Shown: positions 52,928 through 61,394 of the stretch, in pieces
Numbering within the stretch: the stretch's first letter is position 1
How the letters are laid out: each line of letters opens with the position of its first letter
NCBI GenBank assembly: GCA_963794475.1
Contig: CAWCDW010000010.1
Coordinates: 806,001 to 870,000, forward strand
DNA length: 64,000 nt
From: GAS188 sp963794475
GTDB lineage: Bacteria > Pseudomonadota > Alphaproteobacteria > Rhizobiales > Beijerinckiaceae
Direction of reading: 5' to 3'
Position numbers and translations under genes: made by a program
Notes under the pieces: generated by a model
Told to the model about the DNA's origin: nothing
The model's database searches: none
Seen by the model: only the letters and a program-made list of their open reading frames with translations

Positions 52928-54555
52928 TCCGGCTGGTGGGCGGACGCGTCATCGATCCGGCTCATGGTCGCGATGAGATCGCGGATTTATGGATCGAGAA
53001 CGGCCGCATCATCGCGCCGCCGACGGGGCGCCGCGCAGCCGAGAGCTTCGACCTCACCGGCAAGATCGTCATGGCGGGCGCGATCGATATCCACTCCCAT
53101 ATAGCCGGAGCCAATGTGAACACCGCGCGCCTGCTGCTGCCGGAACACCACCGGGCGCATTTACCAAGGCCCGGCGAAACGCCGCTCTCGCGTCTCGGCT
53201 GGTCGACGATCGAGACCGGAAGGCTTTATGCGGCCATGGGCTTCACCACGGTCGTCGAGCCGGCGATCGCGCCGCACACGGCGCTGCACGCCCATCTCGA
53301 GCTTGCCGATACCCCGATCATCGACAAGGCCATTCTGGCCGTGCTCGGCAATGAGGATTTCCTGCTTTCGCGGATGCGCGAAAAGGAGGGGTCTCAGCTC
53401 ATTCGCGACTATGTCGGCTCGACGCTCACCTCGTCACGCGCGCTCGGCGTCAAGGTCATCAATGCCGGCGCGGCGATGGCGTTCAAGCATAATCTGCGCA
53501 GCTTCGGCCTTGACGATGTCGTGCCCTCCTACGGGGTGACCTCGCGCGCCATCGTGAGCGCGCTGCAACAGGCGGTTAACGAGCTCGGCGTGCCCCATCC
53601 GCTCCATTTGCATTGCAGCAATCTCGGGCTTTCCGGCAACGTGGAGACCGCACTCGAAACCATAGCCGCCTTCGATGGTTTGCCGATCCATCTCGCCCAT
53701 CTGCAATTCTACAGTTACGGGGCGGAAGGAAAGCGCGGCTTTTCCTCCGCCGCGGCCCGGCTCGCGGCAGCGGTCAATGCCGCGAAGACCGTCACCATCG
53801 ATGTGGGGCAAGTCATGTTCGGGCAGACGGTGACGGTGTCTTCCGACGTTTTGCGTCAGTTTGCCGCGACGAAGTTTGCTCATCCGAGAAAAAGCGTCAT
53901 CATCGACGGAGACTCGAATGGCGGCGGCATCGTGCCGATCGCCTATCGCCAAACGAGCTTCACCAACGCCGTGCAATGGTCGGCGGGGCTCGAGCTTTTC
54001 CTGCTGATCGAGGATCCCTGGCGCGTCTTCTTCACGACCGACCATCCGAACGGGGCACCGTTCACCAGCTATCCCGAGCTTTTCGCTTTGCTGATGGATC
54101 GAAATTTGCGCGCCGCCTGGATCGAAGGCTTGCCCAAGCCGGCGCTTGCGATGACGACGCTGCCGTCGATCGGCCGGGAGTATACGCTCTTCGAGATCGC
54201 GACGATGACGCGCGCATCACCGGCAAAATTGCTCGGCCTCTCGGATCGCGGGCATCTGGGGGAAGGCGCGCTTGCGGACATCGCTGTCTATCATGACCTC
54301 AAGGATCGCGCCGCGATGTTCCGCGGCGCTCATCTCGTGTTCAAGAATGGCGACGCGGTGGTGCGCGACGGCAAGGTCACGCGCGAGGTCGCCGGCAAGA
54401 CGCTTCATGTCGCGCCCACTTTTGATCGCGCGATCGATCGGAAGCTCGACGGCTATTACGAAGGCCTCTACGGCGTGCCCCGGCGGCTTTTCGTCGTGCC
54501 GCCCGAGGCACGCGGTTTCCTCGGCGCATTCGAGGCGGTGCCATGCGCCGCTTGA
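52924..54555 (+). CDS. fhcA: formyltransferase/hydrolase complex subunit A
   Basis: 543 residues from the GTG overlapping the fhcB stop; the longer frame upstream lies within fhcB. Amidohydrolase fold starting VIRLVGGRVIDPAHG, with the zinc pair GAIDIHSHIAGAN, then HLHCSNLGLSG, PIHLAHLQFYSYG and FFTTDHPNGAPF. It hydrolyses formyl-methanofuran to formate. The last 12 bp overlap fhcD. Confidence 0.95.
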   Translation: MIRLVGGRVIDPAHGRDEIADLWIENGRIIAPPTGRRAAESFDLTGKIVMAGAIDIHSHIAGANVNTARLLLPEHHRAHLPRPGETPLSRLGWSTIETGRLYAAMGFTTVVEPAIAPHTALHAHLELADTPIIDKAILAVLGNEDFLLSRMREKEGSQLIRDYVGSTLTSSRALGVKVINAGAAMAFKHNLRSFGLDDVVPSYGVTSRAIVSALQQAVNELGVPHPLHLHCSNLGLSGNVETALETIAAFDGLPIHLAHLQFYSYGAEGKRGFSSAAARLAAAVNAAKTVTIDVGQVMFGQTVTVSSDVLRQFAATKFAHPRKSVIIDGDSNGGGIVPIAYRQTSFTNAVQWSAGLELFLLIEDPWRVFFTTDHPNGAPFTSYPELFALLMDRNLRAAWIEGLPKPALAMTTLPSIGREYTLFEIATMTRASPAKLLGLSDRGHLGEGALADIAVYHDLKDRAAMFRGAHLVFKNGDAVVRDGKVTREVAGKTLHVAPTFDRAIDRKLDGYYEGLYGVPRRLFVVPPEARGFLGAFEAVPCAA

Positions 54556-55451
54556 GCGTCAACGGAGTCGTTGTCGAGAACAGCTTTGCTGAAGCTTTCG
54601 ACATGCGCGCCACCGCGCTGACCATCACGGCGGAAAGCCGCAAATGGGCGCGCCAAGCCGCGACGACCATGACCGGCTTTGCCACTTCCGTCATCGGTTG
54701 CGGCTGTGAAGCTGGCATCGACCGCGAGCTCACCGTCGCCGAGACGCCGGACGGGCGCCCGGGCGTGCGCGTTCTCCTGTTCGCGGTCTCGACGGCCGAG
54801 CTGCAAAAGCAGGTGCTGTCCCGCGTCGGCCAATGCGTGCTCACCACGCCTGGAAGCGCCTGCTATGGCGCGATTGCCGGCGAGGAGAAGCTCAAGCTCG
54901 GCGCGGCGCTTCGCTATTTCGGCGATGGTTGGCAAATTTCGAAGAAATTCGGCGGCCGTCACTATTGGCGTGTTCCGGTGATGGACGGCGAGTTCGTCTG
55001 CGAGGCGACGGTCGGGATGACGAAGGCCGCGGTCGGCGGGGGCAACCTCATCATCATGGGCGCGAGCGCGCGAACCGTGCTCGACGCGGCCGAGGCGGCG
55101 GTGCGGCGCATCGGTGCGACGCGCGACGTCATCATGCCTTTCCCCGGCGGCATCGTTCGCTCGGGCTCGAAGGTCGGCTCGAAATACAAGGCGCTCATCG
55201 CCTCCACCAATGACGCCTATTGCCCGACGCTCAAGGGCGCGGTCGCCTCGAAGCTCGGCCGCGAGATCGCGAGCGTGCTCGAGATCGTCATCGACGGGCT
55301 CACCCCCGAGGCGGTGGGCGAGGCGATGCGCGCGGGCATCGCCGCCATCATCGGGCTCGGCCCGGAGGCAGGCGCGCTTCGTATCGACGCCGGCAATTAC
55401 GGCGGCAAGCTCGGGCGCCACCATTTTCATTTGCGGACGCTTTTGCCGTGA
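54543..55451 (+). CDS. fhcD: formyl-methanofuran:H4MPT formyltransferase, subunit D
   Basis: 302 residues. Typical Ftr blocks: VNGVVVENSFAEAFDMRATALTITA, ATTMTGFATSVIGCGCEAG, FPGGIVRSGSKVGSKY and YCPTLKG. It transfers the formyl group from H4MPT to methanofuran in this organism's direction of flow. Overlaps fhcA by 13 bp and fhcC by four (GTGA). Confidence 0.96.
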   Translation: MRRLSVNGVVVENSFAEAFDMRATALTITAESRKWARQAATTMTGFATSVIGCGCEAGIDRELTVAETPDGRPGVRVLLFAVSTAELQKQVLSRVGQCVLTTPGSACYGAIAGEEKLKLGAALRYFGDGWQISKKFGGRHYWRVPVMDGEFVCEATVGMTKAAVGGGNLIIMGASARTVLDAAEAAVRRIGATRDVIMPFPGGIVRSGSKVGSKYKALIASTNDAYCPTLKGAVASKLGREIASVLEIVIDGLTPEAVGEAMRAGIAAIIGLGPEAGALRIDAGNYGGKLGRHHFHLRTLLP

Positions 55452-56269
55452 GCGCCCTCGTCTTCAGGCTCAAGCGGCCCCCCGATCAGAGGATCGATCT
55501 CTCAGGCCTCGTTCCTGAAGCCTTGCAGAGCCGCTCGGAGAGGGTGATCGCGCGTCTCGATCTCGAGGGCGCGCGCGACAAGCTCAAGGTCGGCGATCTT
55601 TTTAGCTTGCGCATGGGGGACCCGATGTCGCTTCGCTTCGAGGGCGGCTCGGAACGCCTCGACCTTGTCGGTGCGAACATGGCCGCGGGCGAGATTGTCG
55701 TTGAGGGCTCGGTCGGGGAGCAGGCGGGTAGGCTGATGCGCGCCGGCAGATTGCATATCCAGGGAAACGCCGGTCCCTTCGCGGCATCGCGCCTCAAGGG
55801 TGGCCGCTTCGAGGTCGATGGCGACGCGGGCGATCGCCTGGGCGCGCCGCTCGCCGGCGAAATGGCCGGCATGTCTGGCGGCATCGTGATTGTGCATGGC
55901 GATGCGGGTGCGCGTGCCGGCGACCGGCTCCGGCGCGGCCTCATCGTGGTCGGTGGCAGCAGCGGCAAGGATGCTGGAAGCCGCATGATCGCGGGAACGC
56001 TCGTGCTCCGCGGCAAGATCGCGGGAGCACCCGGAACGCTCATGCGACGAGGCACAATCGTGCTGCTTGGCGGCGATTGTCCGCCTTCGCCGACATTCCT
56101 CGATTGCGGCTCGCATCGTTTAGTCGCGTCGACTTTGCTCGCTGCCGAGCTTGGACGGCTCGGCCTTGGGTTTGCGCGCAAGCTCAGACGCCCCCTGCGC
56201 CGTCTTGCCGGGGACATGGCGGTTTTCGGCAAGGGCGAAATTTGGATCGCCTCTCCATTGGACCCTTGA
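55448..56269 (+). CDS. fhcC: formyltransferase/hydrolase complex subunit C
   Basis: 273 residues from the GTG overlapping the fhcD stop. The second half is a right-handed beta-helix of GxxGxxxxxG repeats (GEQAGRLMRAGRLHIQGNAG, GDAGDRLGAPLAGEMAGMSGG, GSSGKDAGSRMIAGTL) like FwdC and the C-terminus of glutamate synthase. It is the structural scaffold of the Fhc complex. Last gene of fhcBADC. Confidence 0.94.
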   Translation: MSALVFRLKRPPDQRIDLSGLVPEALQSRSERVIARLDLEGARDKLKVGDLFSLRMGDPMSLRFEGGSERLDLVGANMAAGEIVVEGSVGEQAGRLMRAGRLHIQGNAGPFAASRLKGGRFEVDGDAGDRLGAPLAGEMAGMSGGIVIVHGDAGARAGDRLRRGLIVVGGSSGKDAGSRMIAGTLVLRGKIAGAPGTLMRRGTIVLLGGDCPPSPTFLDCGSHRLVASTLLAAELGRLGLGFARKLRRPLRRLAGDMAVFGKGEIWIASPLDP

Positions 56270-56296
56270 ACGTGAACTTCTCGACAGGAGCCCTGG

Positions 56297-56507
56297 ATGG
56301 CTTTTCTTGGATCCGCCACGCGCGACTATCGTTTCGGCCTCATGCGCGAGATGATGGATCGCGAAGGCTACTTGTGCGTCGTGCCGCGCGATGGCGAAGC
56401 ATTCGCGATCTTGAATGGTTCCTCACGACGACACGGCTGTCGTGGGCAAGACGCCGGAGGTGCTGACCAAAGCGCCGAAGGACATCACAAGTCAGACGAT
56501 CAATTAG
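56297..56507 (+). pseudogene. remnant of an M24 (Xaa-Pro aminopeptidase/creatinase-type) gene
   Basis: An ATG at 56297 (GGAG upstream) begins MAFLGSATRDYRFGLMREMMDREGY, then jumps to LCVVPRDGEAFAILN, as if part of an M24 N-terminal domain is deleted. From 56427, in another frame, DDTAVVGKTPEVLTKAPKDI runs to a TAG at 56505-56507 and looks like the C-terminal end of the same family. The whole catalytic middle (about 300 residues) is missing. The family call rests on these two short pieces from memory and is moderate. It probably once belonged to the cluster on its right. Confidence 0.5.
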
Positions 56508-56643
56508 CGTAAGTCACGCCGCGCCGGCGACTTTTCGAAAGCTCGGAAAGACGCGAGCGAGATGCGAAATCTAATGCGCGAACGAGGCGACTTCGCGAAA
56601 TGAGAGAAACCGGAACTTTGATCCGTTTGGCATGGAGGAAGAG

Positions 56644-57405
56644 ATGGATCTTCAACTGAAGGGTTTGCGGGCTGTGGTAAGCGGGGGCACGAAAGGCATC
56701 GGGCGCGCCATCGCCGAGACGCTCGCTCGCGAGGGCGCCGATGTCGCGATTTGTGCGCGCAACGACGACGAGGTGAAGGCCACGGCGGCGGCGCTCGCCA
56801 AGAAAGGCGTGCGCTCGCTGGGCCACGCGGTCGATGTCGGCGACGGCAAAGCCTTGAAGGCGTGGGTCGAGGCGGTCGTCGCGGCCTTCGGCGGCATCGA
56901 CATCGTCATCGCCAATGTGAGCGCGCTTGCGATCAGCGGCGACGAGGAAGGTTGGCGCCGTGGCTTCGAGGTCGATCTCATGCACAGCGTTCGTTTGGTG
57001 AACGCCGCCATGCCTTGGCTCGAAAAGAGCAAGGCGGGCTCGATCGTCACGATCTCCAGCGTAAGCGGTCGCGAGATCGATTTTGCCGCCGGGCCCTATG
57101 GCGCCTTCAAAGCGGCGCTGATCCACTATACGCAAGGATTGGCGTACCAGCTTGCCGGCAAGGGCATTCGTGCCAATACGGTTTCGCCGGGCAACACCTA
57201 TTTCGAGGGTGGGGTCTGGAACAAGATCAAGGACGGCAACCCGGAACTTTATCAGACGGCCTTGGGCCTCAACCCGACGGGCCGAATGGGCACGCCGCAG
57301 GAAATGGCGAATGCGGCGGTTTTCCTGGCGAGCCCCATCGCCAGCTTCATCACCGGCACCAACCTCGTGGTCGATGGAGCCCTGACACGCGGCGTGCAGC
57401 TTTGA
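56644..57405 (+). CDS. short-chain dehydrogenase/reductase
   Basis: 253 residues from the ATG at 56644, with GGAGG five bases upstream (that run itself follows an ATG at 56632). Rossmann loop VSGGTKGIGRAIA, ISSVSG with the active Ser, and YGAFK giving Tyr and Lys of the YxxxK motif; C-terminal GTNLVVDGALTRGV is standard. NAD(P)-dependent oxidation or reduction of an unknown alcohol/ketone. Followed 61 bp later by the acetamidase/formamidase, probably one unit. Confidence 0.87.
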   Translation: MDLQLKGLRAVVSGGTKGIGRAIAETLAREGADVAICARNDDEVKATAAALAKKGVRSLGHAVDVGDGKALKAWVEAVVAAFGGIDIVIANVSALAISGDEEGWRRGFEVDLMHSVRLVNAAMPWLEKSKAGSIVTISSVSGREIDFAAGPYGAFKAALIHYTQGLAYQLAGKGIRANTVSPGNTYFEGGVWNKIKDGNPELYQTALGLNPTGRMGTPQEMANAAVFLASPIASFITGTNLVVDGALTRGVQL

Positions 57406-57466
57406 GGCGGCGGCATTTCCAGCAGGCTAACGTATCAAAAGTTTGGGTGAGAAGCGAGAAAGCAAG

Positions 57467-58465
57467 ATGAGTGAACCGGCATGGATGAAAAATTCGATCA
57501 TGGCGCGGCGCGGCAGCGCCCGCAAAAGATCGGGAACCCATCACAGCCTGAGCGAGGCCAAGCAGGGGAAGTTCCATTATGTCTACGGCCCCTACGCCGA
57601 GCCCGTGCTCGAGATCGAGCCGGGTGACAGCATTTCGGTCGAAACGCTCGATGCCTTCGGCGGCGCGCTCAAATCCGAGCGTGACAAGCCGAGCAAGAAG
57701 CTGCAATTCCCGTATCTCAACCCGCAAAGCGGACCCATCTATGTGAACGGCGCCGAGAAGGGCGATTGCCTTGCCGTGCACATCAAGGCAGTGGAGACAC
57801 GCGGTGCGCAACCAGCCGGCACGACATGCCTCGTGCCGGAATTCGGCGGACTCGTGGGCACGAGCGCGACGGCGATGCTGAATGCGCCTTTGCCCGAGCG
57901 CGTCAAGAAAATGCGCATCGACAAGGCGGGGGTGCATTGGAACGAAAGGATCGTGCTTCCCTATGAGCCCTTCATCGGGACGATCGGCGTCTCGCCCGAG
58001 ATCGAGGCGATCTCATCCCTCCAGCCCGATTACCATGGCGGCAACATGGATCTGCCCGATGTCGGGCCGGGCGCCATCCTGTATTTGCCGGTGCATACCG
58101 AGGGCGCGCTTCTCTACCTCGGCGATTGCCACGCAACACAAGGCGATGGCGAACTCTGCGGCGTCGCCGTCGAGCAGGCCGCGACGGTGTCGGCTCGGGT
58201 CGAGCTGATCAAAGGTTGGAGCTTTGCCTGGCCTCGCCTCGAGACGGAACGCTTTATCATGACGATCGGGAGTGCCCGCCCGCTCGAGGACGCGGCACGC
58301 ATCGCCTATCGCGAGCTCATCCGCTGGATGGTCGCAGACTACGGTTTCGAGGAGCTCGACGCCTATTTGTTTCTCACCCAGGCGGGGCGCATCCGCCTCG
58401 GCAACATGGTCGACCCGAAATATACCGTCGGGGCCTCGGTGCTGAAAAAATACGTCGGCGCCTGA
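57467..58465 (+). CDS. acetamidase/formamidase family protein
   Basis: 332 residues from the ATG at 57467. Conserved blocks: HHSLSEAKQGKFHYVYGPYAEPVLEIEPGD, NPQSGPIYVNGAEKGDCLAV, the metal-site region LPVHTEGALLYLGDCHATQGDGELCG, and KYTVGASVLKKYV at the end. Hydrolyses short amides to acid and ammonia in the cytoplasm. If formamide is the substrate the product is formate, which would feed the C1 pathway; the family does not fix this. It converges with the ABC binding-protein gene 82 bp away. Confidence 0.85.
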   Translation: MSEPAWMKNSIMARRGSARKRSGTHHSLSEAKQGKFHYVYGPYAEPVLEIEPGDSISVETLDAFGGALKSERDKPSKKLQFPYLNPQSGPIYVNGAEKGDCLAVHIKAVETRGAQPAGTTCLVPEFGGLVGTSATAMLNAPLPERVKKMRIDKAGVHWNERIVLPYEPFIGTIGVSPEIEAISSLQPDYHGGNMDLPDVGPGAILYLPVHTEGALLYLGDCHATQGDGELCGVAVEQAATVSARVELIKGWSFAWPRLETERFIMTIGSARPLEDAARIAYRELIRWMVADYGFEELDAYLFLTQAGRIRLGNMVDPKYTVGASVLKKYVGA

Positions 58466-58547
58466 AGTCTCCGGAAATGGCGAGAGGCGGCACGCAAATC
58501 CGCCCTCGCGTAGAGGAACGACACGGTGCCTGCAGCCGGCGCGTCAA

Positions 58548-59618
58548 TCATTGCGCCTTGATCGCCGCCGATGCCACCGCATTCGTCCAGAAATCGCCGT
58601 CGGCCGTCCGAGCCTTGAGCTTCTCCGCGACGTCGCGATCGGTCTCGGCCGTGAAACGCAAAAGCGCGTCGATTTGGCGAGATCCAAACTCGCCTTTGTG
58701 AGCGACCCCCTCCTTCATGGCCTCGACCGCCGTTACCAGGGCTTGCGGGGATTGCTTGGCGAAGAATTGACGCTGGATCGCCTCGGCCGCTCGCGCAGGA
58801 TCCCGCAGGACCTCGTCGCTTGCGGCGTCGAGCGCGCGCGCCGCCTTCACCGCGAGATCGAAACGCGCGCCCGTCAAGGGCTTCTTGGCGACGAGCGCCA
58901 GGAAAGGCAGATCCTTCATTGCGGGCAATTCCGTGCCGATGCGGATGAGAATCTTGCCGCTGCCCGCTTCCTCGGCGAGGTAGCCTTCGGGCGGAGAGAG
59001 GATGAAGCCGTCGATCTGCTCATGGTCGAGCGCCGCATGGATTGCCGGAGGCGAGCCGATGAGCGCGATCTTGACGTCGTTTGCCGGATCGAGGCCGGCT
59101 TGCGCCACGAGCCAGCGGGCCACGCGATCTTGCGCGCCGCGCACGGCGCTCACGCCGATGGTCGCGCCTTTGAGCGCCTCGATCCGTTTTTGCAAAGGAT
59201 CGGAAAGGCGCACGCCCTTGCGCGCGAGAAAAGCATTCGAGACGACGAGCTCGAGCGACATTTGCGACATCAGCGCGTAGACGAGCACGAAATCCTGGCC
59301 CTTCGCGACGGCAGCGAGCGGCGTATCGGTGCCCACTGCCGCCAGATCGATGTCGCCGGCATCGAGCGCCGCGAGCACGGTCGGATCGCCCCCTGGGATC
59401 GCTGCCCATTTCAGGTCGATGCCCTGAGGCCTGAATGTGTCGAGCGCTCGCGCGGCCCAGATCGCGAGAAAGCTCACCGAGGTCGTCGCCTGGCCGATGC
59501 GCAAGCTCGTGGCTTCCTGCGCATGAACCCACGGCGAATTGGTCAAGGCTGCAAGCGCCAGCATGGCGAAGAAGACCAGTCGGTGCCAAAGCGCCTGCAT
59601 CGCTTTTCGTTCCTTCAC
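58548..59618 (-). CDS. NitT/TauT-type ABC binding protein
   Basis: 356 residues from the GTG at 59618, which overlaps the permease stop (GTGA); the ATG six codons later (59600) is also reasonable. Signal peptide ending VHAQE. SsuA/TauA-like fold: SLRIGQATTSVSFLAIWAARALDTF, IPGGDPTVLAALDAGDIDLAAVGTDTPLAA, ALKGATIGVSAVRGAQDRVARWL. Binds a small anion or sulfonate/amide-like solute in the periplasm for the permease and ATPase encoded upstream. Confidence 0.85.
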   Translation of the reverse strand: MKERKAMQALWHRLVFFAMLALAALTNSPWVHAQEATSLRIGQATTSVSFLAIWAARALDTFRPQGIDLKWAAIPGGDPTVLAALDAGDIDLAAVGTDTPLAAVAKGQDFVLVYALMSQMSLELVVSNAFLARKGVRLSDPLQKRIEALKGATIGVSAVRGAQDRVARWLVAQAGLDPANDVKIALIGSPPAIHAALDHEQIDGFILSPPEGYLAEEAGSGKILIRIGTELPAMKDLPFLALVAKKPLTGARFDLAVKAARALDAASDEVLRDPARAAEAIQRQFFAKQSPQALVTAVEAMKEGVAHKGEFGSRQIDALLRFTAETDRDVAEKLKARTADGDFWTNAVASAAIKAQ

Positions 59619-60445
59619 CCTTCAGGCTGCCCCTGCTCGATGGCGGGCTGCCAGCGCAAAAGCCGCCGCTCGAGGCGTGACGCCCCCATATTGGCGATGA
59701 CGACGAAAGCGAGCAACACGGCGATCCCGGCGAACACGCCCGCGGGATCATAGGTCGATGAGGCCTCGTGAATGAAGAGGCCCAGTCCTTGGACCGAAGA
59801 CGTGAACTCGCCGACGATGACGCCGATGACCGAATAGGGGATGGCCATGCGCATGCCCATGATCACGAAGGGCGCCGCCGCCGGCAGATACACATGGCGC
59901 GTCAACTGGCGTTCACTCGCTCCCATGATCATGGTGAGCTTCACGAGCTCGGCGTCGACGCCGCGCACGCCCATGTAGACATTGTAGAAGACGAGGAAGA
60001 AAACCATCGTGGCCGCGAGCGCGACCTTCGACCAAAGGCCGATGCCGAACCAGATGATGAAGAGAGGCGCAAGCGCGATCTTTGGGATGCCGTAGAAAGC
60101 CATCACATAAGGTTCGAAGATCCGGGCGAGGCGAGGCGCGCGCCCGAGCGCGTAGCCGGCGACTACGCCGCAAGCGACGCCGATGCTGTAGCCGAGCACG
60201 AGTTCCTGTGCGGTCACCGCGAGGTGGGGCAAGATCTCGCCCGAGGCGAACATCTCATAGAGGCGAAGCGCGATATCCGTCGGGCGGCTGACGTAGATCG
60301 AGCGGATGAGGCGGTCCGAGGCCCATTGCCAAAATATCAACAAGGCGAGGCCTGGAACGAAAGGCAAGATGCGGTGGAGAAGCCGCTCGCGGCGCAGCTT
60401 CCCTCCGGCCGGTGCTCCTTCTTCGATGAGGCTTGCCTTGCTCAT
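59615..60445 (-). CDS. NitT/TauT-type ABC permease
   Basis: 276 residues, about six helices. Typical start VPGLALLIFWQWASDRLI, YGIPKIALAPLFIIWFGIGLWSKVAL, and the EAA loop KLTMIMGASERQLTRHVYLPAAAPFVIMGMR. Inner-membrane channel of the importer. Overlaps both neighbours by four bases (ATGA / GTGA), so ATPase, permease and binding protein are one operon. Confidence 0.87.
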   Translation of the reverse strand: MSKASLIEEGAPAGGKLRRERLLHRILPFVPGLALLIFWQWASDRLIRSIYVSRPTDIALRLYEMFASGEILPHLAVTAQELVLGYSIGVACGVVAGYALGRAPRLARIFEPYVMAFYGIPKIALAPLFIIWFGIGLWSKVALAATMVFFLVFYNVYMGVRGVDAELVKLTMIMGASERQLTRHVYLPAAAPFVIMGMRMAIPYSVIGVIVGEFTSSVQGLGLFIHEASSTYDPAGVFAGIAVLLAFVVIANMGASRLERRLLRWQPAIEQGQPEG

Positions 60446-61278
60446 GGCACGGCCTCTCCGCCGAGAGGCGGTGGCCCGAGCTCGGATTTGAACACCGCCC
60501 AGAGCCGATCGTAACTCTCGGTGAAACCTTGCGTTCGGAACGGCTCGAAGACGTTGCGTGGCCGCGGGAGGTCGATGGCGATCTCGGCCTTCACTTCTGC
60601 GGGGCGCCGGCTCAGCACGATGACATTGTCGGCGAGCAAGATCGCTTCCGTCAGGTCATGGGTGACGAACACGATCGTCGATTTCTCGCGGCTCCATAAG
60701 CGCTGCAGATCATCCTGCATGAGCATGCGGGTCTGCGCATCGAGCGCGCCGAAAGGCTCGTCCATCAAGATGAGCTCGGGCCGGTAGATCAAGGTGCGCG
60801 CGATCGAGGCACGCTTCTGCATGCCGCCCGAGAGCTGATGCGGATAGTAATTCTCGAAACCCTCGAGGCCGACCGCCGCGATGATCTCGCGTCCGCGCCT
60901 TTCGCGCTCCTTCGTTGCGACACGCGCCAGGAGCAGGGGCAGCTCGACGTTCTCGACGAGCGTTTTCCAAGGCAGCAGCTTTGCCTGCTGCGGCACGAGG
61001 CCCACGCTTCGGTTGAGGCCTTGGATGGCGCGACCGTTCTGGCGCACCGTTCCGGCCGTCGGTGTGAGCAACCCCGCCACCATTTGGAGAAGCGTGCTCT
61101 TGCCGCAGCCGCTCGGGCCGACGATGGCGGCGAAGCGTCCTTGCTCGACGGTGAAATCGACGCGGTCGATCACGCGAAGCGCCGTACTACCCGTCGGGTC
61201 GGGGAAGTCGCGCACGACCTGCGAAAACTCCAGTGTCGGAGCCTGCGTTGGTGGCTGGCGTGCGAAGGGTGTGCTCAT
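60442..61278 (-). CDS. NitT/TauT-type ABC ATPase
   Basis: 278 residues from the ATG at 61278; the frame is open to 61761 but that part lies within the family-5 binding-protein gene. Walker A GPSGCGKST, Q-loop VPQQAKLLPW, signature QLSGGMQKR, Walker B LILMDEPFGALD and H-loop VTHDLTEA all intact, unlike the related ATPase at 28133. First gene of the ATPase-permease-binding protein operon; 116 bp downstream of the family-5 binding protein. Confidence 0.88.
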   Translation of the reverse strand: MSTPFARQPPTQAPTLEFSQVVRDFPDPTGSTALRVIDRVDFTVEQGRFAAIVGPSGCGKSTLLQMVAGLLTPTAGTVRQNGRAIQGLNRSVGLVPQQAKLLPWKTLVENVELPLLLARVATKERERRGREIIAAVGLEGFENYYPHQLSGGMQKRASIARTLIYRPELILMDEPFGALDAQTRMLMQDDLQRLWSREKSTIVFVTHDLTEAILLADNVIVLSRRPAEVKAEIAIDLPRPRNVFEPFRTQGFTESYDRLWAVFKSELGPPPLGGEAVP

Positions 61279-61394
61279 CGCGAAAGTCGAGCCACGGCCC
61301 CATGCGCGGGAGGTTTGGCCATCATGGACAAAAAGACCGGGACGGTGAGGTCGCGCCAATTCATTCACTCGAGCCTTATCGATGCCACGGCCGC

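Noticed and set aside
58479..58510. Near-perfect inverted repeat between the amidase and ABC binding-protein genes
   Set aside because: The stem has a one-base bulge and no T-run on either side, so it is too weak to call a terminator.
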